Source: Georgenia_A wangjunii (GTDB lineage Bacteria; Actinomycetota; Actinomycetes; Actinomycetales; Actinomycetaceae). From it: a stretch of DNA of 64,000 nt. The stretch lies in assembly GCF_036421915.1 (NCBI RefSeq), contig NZ_JAZGOM010000009.1; one strand, 5' to 3'. Numbering within the stretch: position 1 is the stretch's first letter; every line of letters begins with the position of its first letter. A model generated the notes under the pieces. That model ran no database searches and had not been told where the DNA came from. It saw only the letters and a program-made list of their open reading frames with translations. The translations under genes were made by a program, and so were the position numbers. This document shows, one piece after another, positions 24,889-32,758 of this stretch.

Positions 24889-25425
24889 ATGCGCATCGAG
24901 GTGACGCTCGGGGACATCACGGAGCAGCGGGTCGACGCCGTCGTCAACGCCGCGAACTCCTCCCTCCTCGGCGGGGGCGGTGTCGACGGTGCCATCCACC
25001 GCGCCGCCGGCCCGGCGCTCCTCGCCGAGTGCATGGAGCTGCGGCGGACCGAGCTCGTCGACGGCCTGCCCGTGGGCCAGGCGGTCCCCACGGCCGGATA
25101 CGACCTCCCTGCCCGCTGGGTCATCCACACGGTCGGCCCGAACGCGCGCCGGGGCGAGACCGACCCCGAGCTCCTCGCGTCGTGCTTCACGAGCGCTCTG
25201 GCCGTGGCGACGGAGGTCGGCGCGCGCACCGTCGCCCTCCCCGCCGTCAGCGCCGGGATCTACGGCTGGGACGTCGCCGACGTCGCGCGGATCGCCGTCC
25301 GAGCGGTGACCACGTGGACGCGCCCAGGCGTCGAGCTCGTCCGTTTCGTCCTCTTCAGCGCCCCCGCCGTCGCGGCGTTCGAGACCGAGCTGGCTCGCCA
25401 GGCGCCGCAGGCGCCGTCGTCGTAG
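24889..25425 (+). CDS. Macro-domain protein, O-acetyl-ADP-ribose deacetylase-like
   Basis: A stand-alone macro domain of 178 residues: LGDITEQRVDAVVNAANSSLLGGGGVDGAIHRAAGP, then TAGYDLPARWVIHTVGP and ALPAVSAGIYGW. These are the ADP-ribose-binding loops of the MacroD/YmdB class, which hydrolyse O-acetyl-ADP-ribose or mono-ADP-ribose. The ATG follows CATCAT (24877-24882) by six bases with no ribosome site, which suggests a leaderless transcript. The 163 bases before it hold short imperfect GGCGGCGG repeats and nothing else I can identify. Confidence 0.9.
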   Translation: MRIEVTLGDITEQRVDAVVNAANSSLLGGGGVDGAIHRAAGPALLAECMELRRTELVDGLPVGQAVPTAGYDLPARWVIHTVGPNARRGETDPELLASCFTSALAVATEVGARTVALPAVSAGIYGWDVADVARIAVRAVTTWTRPGVELVRFVLFSAPAVAAFETELARQAPQAPSS

Positions 25426-25535
25426 CGTCACGCCCCTGGCGAACACGGGAGGGCAGGTGACCCCTACGCCGTTAGCATCGATGAACGCTGCCAGGCCGGG
25501 ACTCCCCGGCCGCGCCGCCTGCGGAGGAGTTCCAC

Positions 25536-28112
25536 ATGTTCGAGAGATTCACCGACCGTGCCCGACGCGTGGTCGTCCTCGCCCAGGAAGAGGCGAGGAT
25601 GCTCAACCACAACTACATCGGCACCGAGCACATCCTGCTCGGACTGATCCACGAGGGTGAGGGCGTGGCCGCCAAGGCCATGGAGTCCCTCGGCATCTCC
25701 CTGGAGGCCGTCCGCCAGCAGGTCACCGAGATCATCGGTGAGGGCCAGCAGGCCCCCAGCGGGCACATCCCCTTCACCCCGCGCGCCAAGAAGGTGCTCG
25801 AGCTGTCCCTGCGCGAGGCGCTGCAGCTCGGCCACAACTACATCGGTACCGAGCACATCCTCCTCGGCCTCATCCGCGAGGGCGAGGGCGTGGCCGCCCA
25901 GGTGCTCAACAAGCTCGGCGCAGACCTCAACCGGGTGCGCCAGCAGGTCATCCAGCTCCTCTCCGGCTACCAGGGCAAGGAGCCCATCGCGGCCGGAGGC
26001 CCCGCCGAGGGCCAGCCCTCCGGCTCCGCCGTGCTCGACCAGTTCGGGCGCAACCTCACGCAGGCGGCGCGCGAGGGCAAGCTCGACCCGGTCATCGGGC
26101 GCGAGAAGGAGATCGAGCGGGTCATGCAGGTGCTCTCGCGCCGCACGAAGAACAACCCCGTCCTCATCGGTGAGCCGGGCGTCGGCAAGACCGCCGTCGT
26201 CGAGGGCCTCGCCCAGGGGATCGTGCGCGGCGACGTGCCGGAGACCCTGCGCGACAAGCAGCTCTACACCCTCGACCTCGGCTCGCTCGTGGCCGGTTCC
26301 CGCTACCGCGGTGACTTCGAGGAGCGCCTGAAGAAGGTCCTCAAGGAGATCCGCACCCGCGGCGACATCATCCTGTTCATCGACGAGATCCACACGCTCG
26401 TCGGGGCCGGGGCCGCCGAGGGCGCCATCGACGCGGCGAGCATCCTCAAGCCGATGCTCGCCCGGGGCGAGCTCCAGACGATCGGCGCGACGACGCTCGA
26501 GGAGTACCGCAAGCACATCGAGAAGGACGCGGCCCTCGAGCGGCGCTTCCAGCCGATCCAGGTCAACGAGCCCTCCCTGCCGCACACGATCGAGATCCTC
26601 AAGGGGCTGCGTGACCGGTACGAGGCGCACCACCGCGTCTCGATCAACGACGCCGCCCTCGTCGCGGCCGCGACCCTCGCGGACCGCTACGTCAACGACC
26701 GTTTCCTCCCGGACAAGGCCATCGACCTCATCGACGAGGCCGGGGCGCGCCTGCGGATCCGCCGCATGACCGCTCCGCCCGAGCTGCGTGAGCTCGACGA
26801 GCGCATCGCCGAGGTCCGCCGGGACAAGGAGTCCGCGATCGACGACCAGGACTTCGAGAAGGCCGCGCGGCTGCGCGACGACGAGAAGCAGCTCGCCACC
26901 CGCCGCACCGACCGGGAGAAGTCCTGGAAGGCCGGGGACATGGACACCGTCTCCGAGGTGGACGAGGAGCTCATCGCCGAGGTGCTGGCGATGTCCACGG
27001 GCATCCCGGTCTTCAAGCTCACCGAGGAGGAGTCCTCCAAGCTCCTCCACATGGAGGACGAGCTCCACAAGCGCATCGTCGGCCAGGAGACCGCCATCAA
27101 GGCGCTCTCCCAGGCGATCCGCCGCACGCGTGCGGGCCTCAAGGACCCCAAGCGTCCCGGTGGCTCCTTCATCTTCGCCGGCCCCACGGGCGTCGGTAAG
27201 ACGGAGCTGGCCAAGGCGCTCGCCGAGTTCCTCTTCGGTGACGAGGACGCACTCATCCAGCTCGACATGAGCGAGTACTCCGAGAAGCACACCGTCTCCC
27301 GGCTCTTCGGCTCCCCCCCCGGGTACGTGGGCTACGAGGAGGGTGGCCAGCTCACCGAGAAGGTGCGCCGGCGTCCGTTCTCCGTCGTCCTCTTCGACGA
27401 GGTCGAGAAGGCGCACGCGGACATCTTCAACTCGCTGCTCCAGATCCTCGAGGACGGCCGCCTCACGGACGCCCAGGGACGCACGGTGGACTTCAAGAAC
27501 ACCGTCATCATCATGACGACGAACCTCGGCACGCGGGACATCGCCAAGGGCGTCATGACGGGCTTCCAGGCCGGTGGGGACCTGTCCACGAGCTACGAGC
27601 GGATGAAGAACAAGGTCAACGAGGAGCTCAAGCAGCACTTCCGCCCCGAGTTCCTCAACCGCGTGGACGACACGATCGTCTTCCCGCAGCTCTCGCAGGA
27701 CGAGATCGTCAAGATCGTCGACCTCATGATCGCCCGCCTCGACTCGCGCATGCGCGACCAGGGCATGGCGATCCGGCTCACGGACGCGGCGAAGAACCTC
27801 CTCGCCGAGCGCGGGTACGACCCGGTCCTCGGCGCGCGGCCGCTGCGCCGGGCGATCCAGCGGGAGATCGAGGACCAGCTCTCCGAGAAGATCCTCTACG
27901 GCGACATCCGCGCCGGGCAGACCATCCTGGTCGACGCCCAGGGCGAGGGCCTGCTCGGTGAGTTCACGTTCGCCGGCCTCGACGAGGGCGAGATCCTCCC
28001 GCGCGAGCCGGTGGCGGTGGGCGGCTCGACGAGCGTCGAGCAGCGCCAGATGCCGACCGCACCCACGGGTGGCGGCGGCGGCGGGGGCGGTCAGCTCCAG
28101 CCCGGAGCCTGA
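25536..28112 (+). CDS. clpC: ATP-dependent Clp protease ATPase subunit ClpC
   Basis: ClpC unfolds substrates for ClpP. It has two Clp_N repeats (residues 1-150, each with HNYIGTEHILLGLI), a first AAA module with Walker A GEPGVGKT near 212 and Walker B ILFIDEIH, a UVR segment DFEKAARLRDD near 438, and a second AAA module with GPTGVGKT near 550 and VVLFDEVEKAH. The protein ends in a glycine tail (GGGGGGGGQLQPGA). The ATG follows GGAGGAG. TAGCAT (25473-25478) is a likely -10, giving a leader of about 50 bases. I see no CtsR-type heptad repeat upstream, but I cannot exclude a ClgR site. Confidence 0.97.
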   Translation: MFERFTDRARRVVVLAQEEARMLNHNYIGTEHILLGLIHEGEGVAAKAMESLGISLEAVRQQVTEIIGEGQQAPSGHIPFTPRAKKVLELSLREALQLGHNYIGTEHILLGLIREGEGVAAQVLNKLGADLNRVRQQVIQLLSGYQGKEPIAAGGPAEGQPSGSAVLDQFGRNLTQAAREGKLDPVIGREKEIERVMQVLSRRTKNNPVLIGEPGVGKTAVVEGLAQGIVRGDVPETLRDKQLYTLDLGSLVAGSRYRGDFEERLKKVLKEIRTRGDIILFIDEIHTLVGAGAAEGAIDAASILKPMLARGELQTIGATTLEEYRKHIEKDAALERRFQPIQVNEPSLPHTIEILKGLRDRYEAHHRVSINDAALVAAATLADRYVNDRFLPDKAIDLIDEAGARLRIRRMTAPPELRELDERIAEVRRDKESAIDDQDFEKAARLRDDEKQLATRRTDREKSWKAGDMDTVSEVDEELIAEVLAMSTGIPVFKLTEEESSKLLHMEDELHKRIVGQETAIKALSQAIRRTRAGLKDPKRPGGSFIFAGPTGVGKTELAKALAEFLFGDEDALIQLDMSEYSEKHTVSRLFGSPPGYVGYEEGGQLTEKVRRRPFSVVLFDEVEKAHADIFNSLLQILEDGRLTDAQGRTVDFKNTVIIMTTNLGTRDIAKGVMTGFQAGGDLSTSYERMKNKVNEELKQHFRPEFLNRVDDTIVFPQLSQDEIVKIVDLMIARLDSRMRDQGMAIRLTDAAKNLLAERGYDPVLGARPLRRAIQREIEDQLSEKILYGDIRAGQTILVDAQGEGLLGEFTFAGLDEGEILPREPVAVGGSTSVEQRQMPTAPTGGGGGGGGQLQPGA

Positions 28113-28137
28113 TCCGCGGGCGCAGCACCAGCACGGG

Positions 28138-28178
28138 GAGGGCCCGGCAGCCGAGAGGCCGCCGGGCCCTCCTGCTTC
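28138..28178. terminator. Hairpin terminator after clpC
   Basis: GAGGGCCCGGC (28138-28148) pairs exactly with GCCGGGCCCTC (28161-28171), followed by CTGCTTCT. It serves clpC and probably also the convergent TspO-like gene. Confidence 0.82.
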
Positions 28179-28179
28179 T

Positions 28180-28214
28180 GTGCCGGGTGCCGGGTGCCGG
28201 GTGCCGGGTGCTGG
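28180..28214. repeat. Heptamer microsatellite GTGCCGG x5
   Basis: Four exact GTGCCGG units and one GTGCTGG follow the clpC terminator. A closely related run (GTGCCCG) lies at 63271-63306. Such heptamer runs can vary by slippage. They are between genes, so no coding effect is expected. Confidence 0.85.
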
Positions 28215-28226
28215 GCCAGCCCCGGC

Positions 28227-29012
28227 CTAACGGCGCCGGATCCGGGCGATCGCGGCGGTCGTGACGATGACGACCGCAGCGGCGACGGCGGCGATCGCGA
28301 CGGGCGTCGAGGGCGGCTCGCCGTTGAGGCGGCCGGCGGCGATCCATGACAGGCCCCACGCCTGAGCGGCCGCGATGGCGAGCCGCCCGCGGCTCCACCA
28401 CGCGAGGGCGGCGCCGACGAGGGCGAGGACGGCGATGACGGCGACGCCGGTCGGGTCGACGGGGAGGTCCACGCCCGCGTCGGCGAGGACGGCGGCGATG
28501 TTGGCCGCCGTGGCCACGCTCACCCAGCCGAGGTAGAGGCCCATCGTGCCGTCGACGACGACGGCGTCGACCGCGTTGCGCGGGCGCTCGCGCCCGAGGC
28601 GCACGATGACGAGGCAGAGCGCCGCGAGGAGGGCGAGGATGACGACGACGGTGAGGCCGACGAGCTCCGCCTGGACGGCGAGGACCCAGATCGCGTTGAG
28701 GATCATCGAGATGGCGATCCACCAGCCTGTCGCCCGCTGGCGTGGGTCCGTCCGCCGGCCGGGGAGGACCTGCCACACGGACAGGACGATGAGCCCGAGG
28801 TAGATGACGGACCAGATGGAGAACGCCGGGCCCGCGGGCGCCAGCGGCGTGGCGTCGGCCGAGAGGACGCCTCCGGCCGCCTCGGCGATCGGCGTGCCGA
28901 CGAACGCGCCGGACCCGAGGAACGCCCCACCGATGGCCAGGACGGCGCTGACGAGGACGCCGACCTGGCGTGCGACGTCGCTGCGGTGGGCGGATGACGT
29001 CGAGGTGGCCAT
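28227..29012 (-). CDS. TspO/MBR-like membrane protein
   Basis: The 261-residue protein has about eight hydrophobic segments and the FSIWSVIYLGL block with nearby tryptophans (GWWIAISMILNAIWVLAVQ) seen in tryptophan-rich sensory TspO relatives, including the longer forms with extra C-terminal helices. TspO proteins bind porphyrins or other hydrophobic ligands. The ATG ending at 29012 (MATSTSSAHRSD) gives a natural N-terminus; an in-frame ATG ending at 29048 would add 12 residues. It converges on clpC. Confidence 0.7.
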   Translation of the reverse strand: MATSTSSAHRSDVARQVGVLVSAVLAIGGAFLGSGAFVGTPIAEAAGGVLSADATPLAPAGPAFSIWSVIYLGLIVLSVWQVLPGRRTDPRQRATGWWIAISMILNAIWVLAVQAELVGLTVVVILALLAALCLVIVRLGRERPRNAVDAVVVDGTMGLYLGWVSVATAANIAAVLADAGVDLPVDPTGVAVIAVLALVGAALAWWSRGRLAIAAAQAWGLSWIAAGRLNGEPPSTPVAIAAVAAAVVIVTTAAIARIRRR

Positions 29013-29069
29013 GCCGTCGATGCTGGCATCCCTCAGCAGGTTGAGCATCTCCGCGCGAGCGCGCGGGGC

Positions 29070-29804
29070 TCAGCCGCGGGCGTAGTGCCGGACGAAGCCG
29101 CGGAGCACGTCGTGGGAGGCGCTCACGTCCGCCGCGGCCACGCGCGCGAGGACACGCTCGACGTCCTCGGCCGGGAAGTACCCGGCGTGGCGATAGGTGC
29201 GGATCCGGGTGCTGATCGCGTCGCAGTCCATCTCCGGGTGGAACTGCGTGACGTACTGGTTGGTGCCGAGGCGGAGCATCTGGACGGGGCAGGCCGCGGA
29301 GGAGGCGAGCAGGACGGCGCCCGGGGGCAGGACCGCGCAGGCCTCCTTGTGGCCGACGTACGCCTCGAAACGGTCCGGGACCCCGGCGAGTACGGGGTCG
29401 CTCATACCCTCGGGGGTCAGCTCGATCGTCACGGCGGCCGTGTCCTCGGCGTACGTGCCGTCGACGACGCCACCGGCGTGCTGGGCGAGCGTCCCGATCC
29501 CGTAGCAGAGCCCGAGGAACGGGACGTCGTCGGCGAGGACGCCGTCGAGCACCTCCGCCAGTGCCGTCTCGACCCGCAGCTGGACGTCGCTCTTGTGCGC
29601 GGACGGTACTGACGCCGTGAACGGGCTGCCGCCGAGGATGATGCCGGAGAAGCTCTCCAGGTCCATCGGTGTGAACGGTCCCGCCTCCATGCGCACCCGC
29701 ACGAGCTGGTCCTCGGTGAGCCCGGAGTGGCGAAGGATCGAGGCGTACTCGTCCTCGGCCGCGACGTCCTCGCTGCGGGAGGCGAGCAGGACGAACGGTC
29801 TCAC
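29070..29804 (-). CDS. Class I glutamine amidotransferase (GMP-synthase-like domain)
   Basis: A stand-alone class I amidotransferase domain of 244 residues with the triad C100 (LGLCYGIGTL), H189 and E191 (QFHPEMD). GGSPFTASV and a GHKEA loop are also typical of GMP-synthase-like GATases. These proteins hydrolyse glutamine, or act on gamma-glutamyl substrates; the partner enzyme is not in the window. The GTG ending at 29804 follows GAAGGGAC. TACACT on the minus strand (29847-29852) is a likely -10 that overlaps the plus-strand TAGTGT used by the divergent CsbD gene. Confidence 0.83.
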   Translation of the reverse strand: MRPFVLLASRSEDVAAEDEYASILRHSGLTEDQLVRVRMEAGPFTPMDLESFSGIILGGSPFTASVPSAHKSDVQLRVETALAEVLDGVLADDVPFLGLCYGIGTLAQHAGGVVDGTYAEDTAAVTIELTPEGMSDPVLAGVPDRFEAYVGHKEACAVLPPGAVLLASSAACPVQMLRLGTNQYVTQFHPEMDCDAISTRIRTYRHAGYFPAEDVERVLARVAAADVSASHDVLRGFVRHYARG

Positions 29805-29901
29805 GTGCCGTCCCTTCTCAACATGCGGCTCCACCAAGGCCCGCTTAGTGTAGAGAAAGGGATCCCGCCTGGGGATCAGCGAGTCGAACACTGGAGGTTG
29901 T

Positions 29902-30072
29902 ATGGGTCTCGGAGACAAGATCAGCAACGCCGCCCAGGAAGCGAAGGGCAAGGTCAAGTCGACCACCGGCGAGGCCACGGACGACCGTGACCTCCAGGCC
30001 GATGGGCACAAGGACCAGGCCGGCGCGAACCTCAAGCAGGCAGGCGAGAACGTCAAGGACGCCTTCAAGTAG
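29902..30072 (+). CDS. CsbD-family stress protein
   Basis: A 56-residue hydrophilic protein beginning MGLGDKISNAAQEAKGKVK, with TTGEATDDRDLQADGHKDQ and ending GENVKDAFK. This is the typical CsbD plan: short, charged and without cysteine or tryptophan. CsbD is a general-stress protein in Bacillus; its biochemical role is unknown. GGAGG precedes the ATG. TAGTGT (29846-29851) is a probable -10 shared head-to-head with the amidotransferase promoter. A strong terminator follows within 20 bases, so it is monocistronic. Confidence 0.88.
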   Translation: MGLGDKISNAAQEAKGKVKSTTGEATDDRDLQADGHKDQAGANLKQAGENVKDAFK

Positions 30073-30091
30073 AGGCGCCACCACATCGAGC

Positions 30092-30123
30092 AGGGCCCCG
30101 CGGGAGCGATCCCGCGGGGCCCT
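30092..30123 (+). terminator. Hairpin terminator after csbD-like gene
   Basis: AGGGCCCCGCGGGA (30092-30105) and TCCCGCGGGGCCCT (30110-30123) form a perfect 14-pair stem with a GCGA tetraloop, the strongest hairpin in the window. TTCG follows directly. Confidence 0.9.
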
Positions 30124-30286
30124 TCGCCTGTCGGGACCTCGACTGTGACCGCGTCGTCGTCCTCGTCGCACCTCCGCGACGTGCCGGTCGAGGACTCTCT
30201 CACTTCCGGTGCAAGATCATCGTGGCGGGCGACACAGGCACGGTGCGGAGGTCTGCCGGCCCCCGCATCCAGCGGGAGGAGACGGT

Positions 30287-30760
30287 GTGCGCGACGACGG
30301 GTGGTTCTCCGACCTGTACCGGGAGCACTCCACCGCCGTGTACCGCTACTTCGTGCGCCGGGCCGCTGCGGAGGACGCCGAGGACCTCGCCGCCGAGGTC
30401 CTCGCCACCGCGTGGCGCCGCCGCGACGACGTCCCGGAGGGCGCCGAGCTGCCGTGGCTCTACCGCACGGCCGGCTTCGTCCTCGCCAACCACCGCCGCA
30501 AGCGCCGTCCGGTCCTCGTGGCCGAGGTGCCCGAGTCCGCGGCCGGTGACGACGACCCTGCGCTGGCCGCCGTCACCGACGACGAGGTCCGCCGCGCGCT
30601 CGCGGCGCTGAGCGAGCGCGACCGCCAGATCCTCGTCCTCCACGCGTGGGAGGGACTGACCGGCGCCGGGCTGGCCGACGTCCTCGGCATCTCGCGCGGC
30701 GGCGCGGACGCGGCGCTCTCCCGGGCGCGCGCACGCCTGGGCGCAGCCTGGGCGCCCTGA
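30287..30760 (+). CDS. ECF-type RNA polymerase sigma factor
   Basis: A 157-residue sigma factor with region 2 (FSDLYREHSTAVYRYFVRRAAAEDAEDLAAEVLATAWRRRD, and the LPWLYRTAGFVLANHRRKRR block) and region 4 (LAALSERDRQILVLHAWEGLTGAGLADVLGISRGGADAALSRARARL). No extra C-terminal domain is seen. The GTG follows GGAGGAG. The gene after it, 268 bases downstream, encodes a single-pass membrane protein with a cytoplasmic N-terminus that probably serves as its anti-sigma factor. The regulon cannot be inferred from the window. Confidence 0.87.
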   Translation: MRDDGWFSDLYREHSTAVYRYFVRRAAAEDAEDLAAEVLATAWRRRDDVPEGAELPWLYRTAGFVLANHRRKRRPVLVAEVPESAAGDDDPALAAVTDDEVRRALAALSERDRQILVLHAWEGLTGAGLADVLGISRGGADAALSRARARLGAAWAP

Positions 30761-31028
30761 GGACCGTGCGCCCGGCCGGCGAGGCTGCGCAAGGGTGAGC
30801 CGCCGAGCCGGACGGCCGGGCGCCTCGGCACGCGCCGTGCCTGTGGCGGGCCATGTGCGCGGCGCGTGCCGGGGCGCAGGAGCCCGACCAGGGCGGGCAC
30901 GCCTCGACCCGGGCGGTTCCCGGCGCTCGTGAGCCGTCCGACCCGCCGTCGTGCAAGAACCCGCCCGGCGTGGACACAGAGAGGGCACAGCGCGTCGCGT
31001 CGCGGCGCACCCGAGCAAGGAGGTCGTC

Positions 31029-32555
31029 GTGGACGGCACCACCCCACGCCCCGGTGGCGAGGACGAGGCGCTGGCCCGCCTGCGGGCCGCCGACCCGGCC
31101 GCCGGCGCCGAGCCCGACGACGCGCGCCTCGCGGCCCGCACGTCCGAGCTGCGCGCCGGTGACGGGGACGAGCTCGCGCAGCGACGCGCCGCGCGCCGGC
31201 GGCCGTGGGCGGCGGTCGCCGCCGTCGCAGCGGGAGCGCTCGTCCTCGGCGGCGCCGGGTTCGGCCTCGGGCGGGCGACGACACCGGGGGACACCCTGGC
31301 CGAGGGCAGCGCCCCGGCGATCGGCACCCCGGCGACCGGCACCGGCGCGCTCGAGCAGCAGGCCCGCACCACCGAGTCGCTCGCGGCCGCGGACATGGCC
31401 ATCGCACCGGCCTTCGGGGGCCGGACGGTCTTCTCCGCGGACGGGCTCTCGGACGCCAGCGGCACGGCGCCCGCGTGGGCGCTCGACGCCGCGGGCGGCT
31501 TCACTGCCGAGACCGCGGCGCGCGCCGCCGCCGTCCTCGGTGCCGAGGGGGAGCCCGTCGAGGAGCAGGGCATGTGGCGGGTGGGCCCGCTCGACGGCAG
31601 CGCCCCCAACCTCACGCTCAGCGCTGACGGCTCACTCGGCGTCGGCTTCTCGGACCCGGCGCTCTACCCCCACCTCGACATGGGCGTCTCGGATGGCTCG
31701 GGCACGGCCGACGGCGAGCTCGAGACCCTTGAGGAGGGGGTCGCGCGGCAGGGCGCCGCGGCGGACCCCGGCCAGGACGTGCCGGACGCGGCGCCGGACC
31801 TCCCCGCCGCACCCCCGGACGAGGGCGGCGGCGTCGCTCCTGCGCCGGCCGGGTCCCCCGAGCCGGTACCGCCGGTGGACCCGGCCCCCGCCGGCACCGA
31901 CGGCGCGGCGACGTCGGGCCCGGTCGACCCGGCCGGCCCGGTCCCCGAGCCGCTGCCGGTCGAGCCGGAGCCGGCGGAGCCCGCGCCCGCCGGGCCTGAG
32001 GCGGGGGACGCCGTCGGCGCCCTCCGCGCGGTCTTGGCCGAGCTCGGGCTCGACGACGCCGCCGCCGAGTACGAGACGCTGACCCCGTGGGAGGGGTCCG
32101 CCGTGACGTCCGTCGTCGCCCACCAGGTCCTCGGCGGCATGCGCACGGGGCTGACGTGGAACGCCGACGTCGTCGAGGGCGACGTCCTCAGCTTCCACGG
32201 GCCGCTCGCGCCCGTCGTCGAGCTCGGGGAGTACGACGTCGTCAGCCCCGCGCAGGCCGTCGCGCGCCTCAACGACCCGCGGTTCGGTGCCATGAGCACC
32301 GGCTTCGGCATCGCGGAGATGCCGGCCGTGCGCGAGGGGTGGACGTGGGGCGACCCGCCCGAGGCGCCCCCTGCGGCCGGTGCCGCGCTCCCGTGGCGGG
32401 TCACCGAGGTGACGATCGCCGGCGCCGAGGCGACGCTCATGCCGCACACGACCGACGGCGGCGCCACGCTCCTCGTCCCGGCCTACACGCTGACCAGCGC
32501 CGACGGCGGGGAGTGGATCGTCATCGCGCTCGCCGACCACGAGCTCGCCTTCTGA
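31029..32555 (+). CDS. Single-pass membrane protein, probable anti-sigma factor with large extracellular part
   Basis: 508 residues. The first 58 are cytoplasmic and charged (EDEALARLRAADPA, DELAQRRAARRR), as in zinc-free anti-sigma heads. One membrane helix spans about 60-81. The outside part has two folded-looking regions (about 110-225 and 335-508) joined by a long Pro/Ala/Glu/Asp-rich linker. No HxxxCxxC zinc motif is present. The position after an ECF sigma gene and the topology suggest an anti-sigma or signal sensor; sequence alone does not prove it. AGGAGG precedes the GTG. A strong terminator follows. Confidence 0.6.
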   Translation: MDGTTPRPGGEDEALARLRAADPAAGAEPDDARLAARTSELRAGDGDELAQRRAARRRPWAAVAAVAAGALVLGGAGFGLGRATTPGDTLAEGSAPAIGTPATGTGALEQQARTTESLAAADMAIAPAFGGRTVFSADGLSDASGTAPAWALDAAGGFTAETAARAAAVLGAEGEPVEEQGMWRVGPLDGSAPNLTLSADGSLGVGFSDPALYPHLDMGVSDGSGTADGELETLEEGVARQGAAADPGQDVPDAAPDLPAAPPDEGGGVAPAPAGSPEPVPPVDPAPAGTDGAATSGPVDPAGPVPEPLPVEPEPAEPAPAGPEAGDAVGALRAVLAELGLDDAAAEYETLTPWEGSAVTSVVAHQVLGGMRTGLTWNADVVEGDVLSFHGPLAPVVELGEYDVVSPAQAVARLNDPRFGAMSTGFGIAEMPAVREGWTWGDPPEAPPAAGAALPWRVTEVTIAGAEATLMPHTTDGGATLLVPAYTLTSADGGEWIVIALADHELAF

Positions 32556-32561
32556 GCCGAT

Positions 32562-32678
32562 AGACCGCCGCCGGGCCCTGCGTCCGGCGGCACGAGACCG
32601 CCGCCGGGACCTGCGCCCGGGGGCTCAAGACCAGCGTCGTCCCGGGCCGGTGGAGGGCCCGCCCGGGACGACGCTTCC
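32562..32678 (+). terminator. Terminator with preceding 33-bp direct repeat
   Basis: AGCGTCGTCCCGGGC (32633-32647) pairs with GCCCGGGACGACGCT (32661-32675), followed by TCC. Just upstream, AGACCGCCGCCGGG occurs twice, at 32562 and 32595, with a period of 33 bases. It ends the sigma/anti-sigma unit. Confidence 0.75.
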
Positions 32679-32758
32679 CTGTTCCGGGGCGGCCCCGCTC
32701 GCTACGCTGGGGGGTGTCGCGGGCTCACCGCCGAGCCCGTCGGGTGCTGGGGGCTGTC

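Noticed and set aside
25457..25660. Small reading frame across the clpC start
   Set aside because: It runs in another frame through the beginning of clpC, with a composition typical of a shadow frame. The ATG at 25481 is only two bases from TAGCAT, too close for the leaderless spacing.
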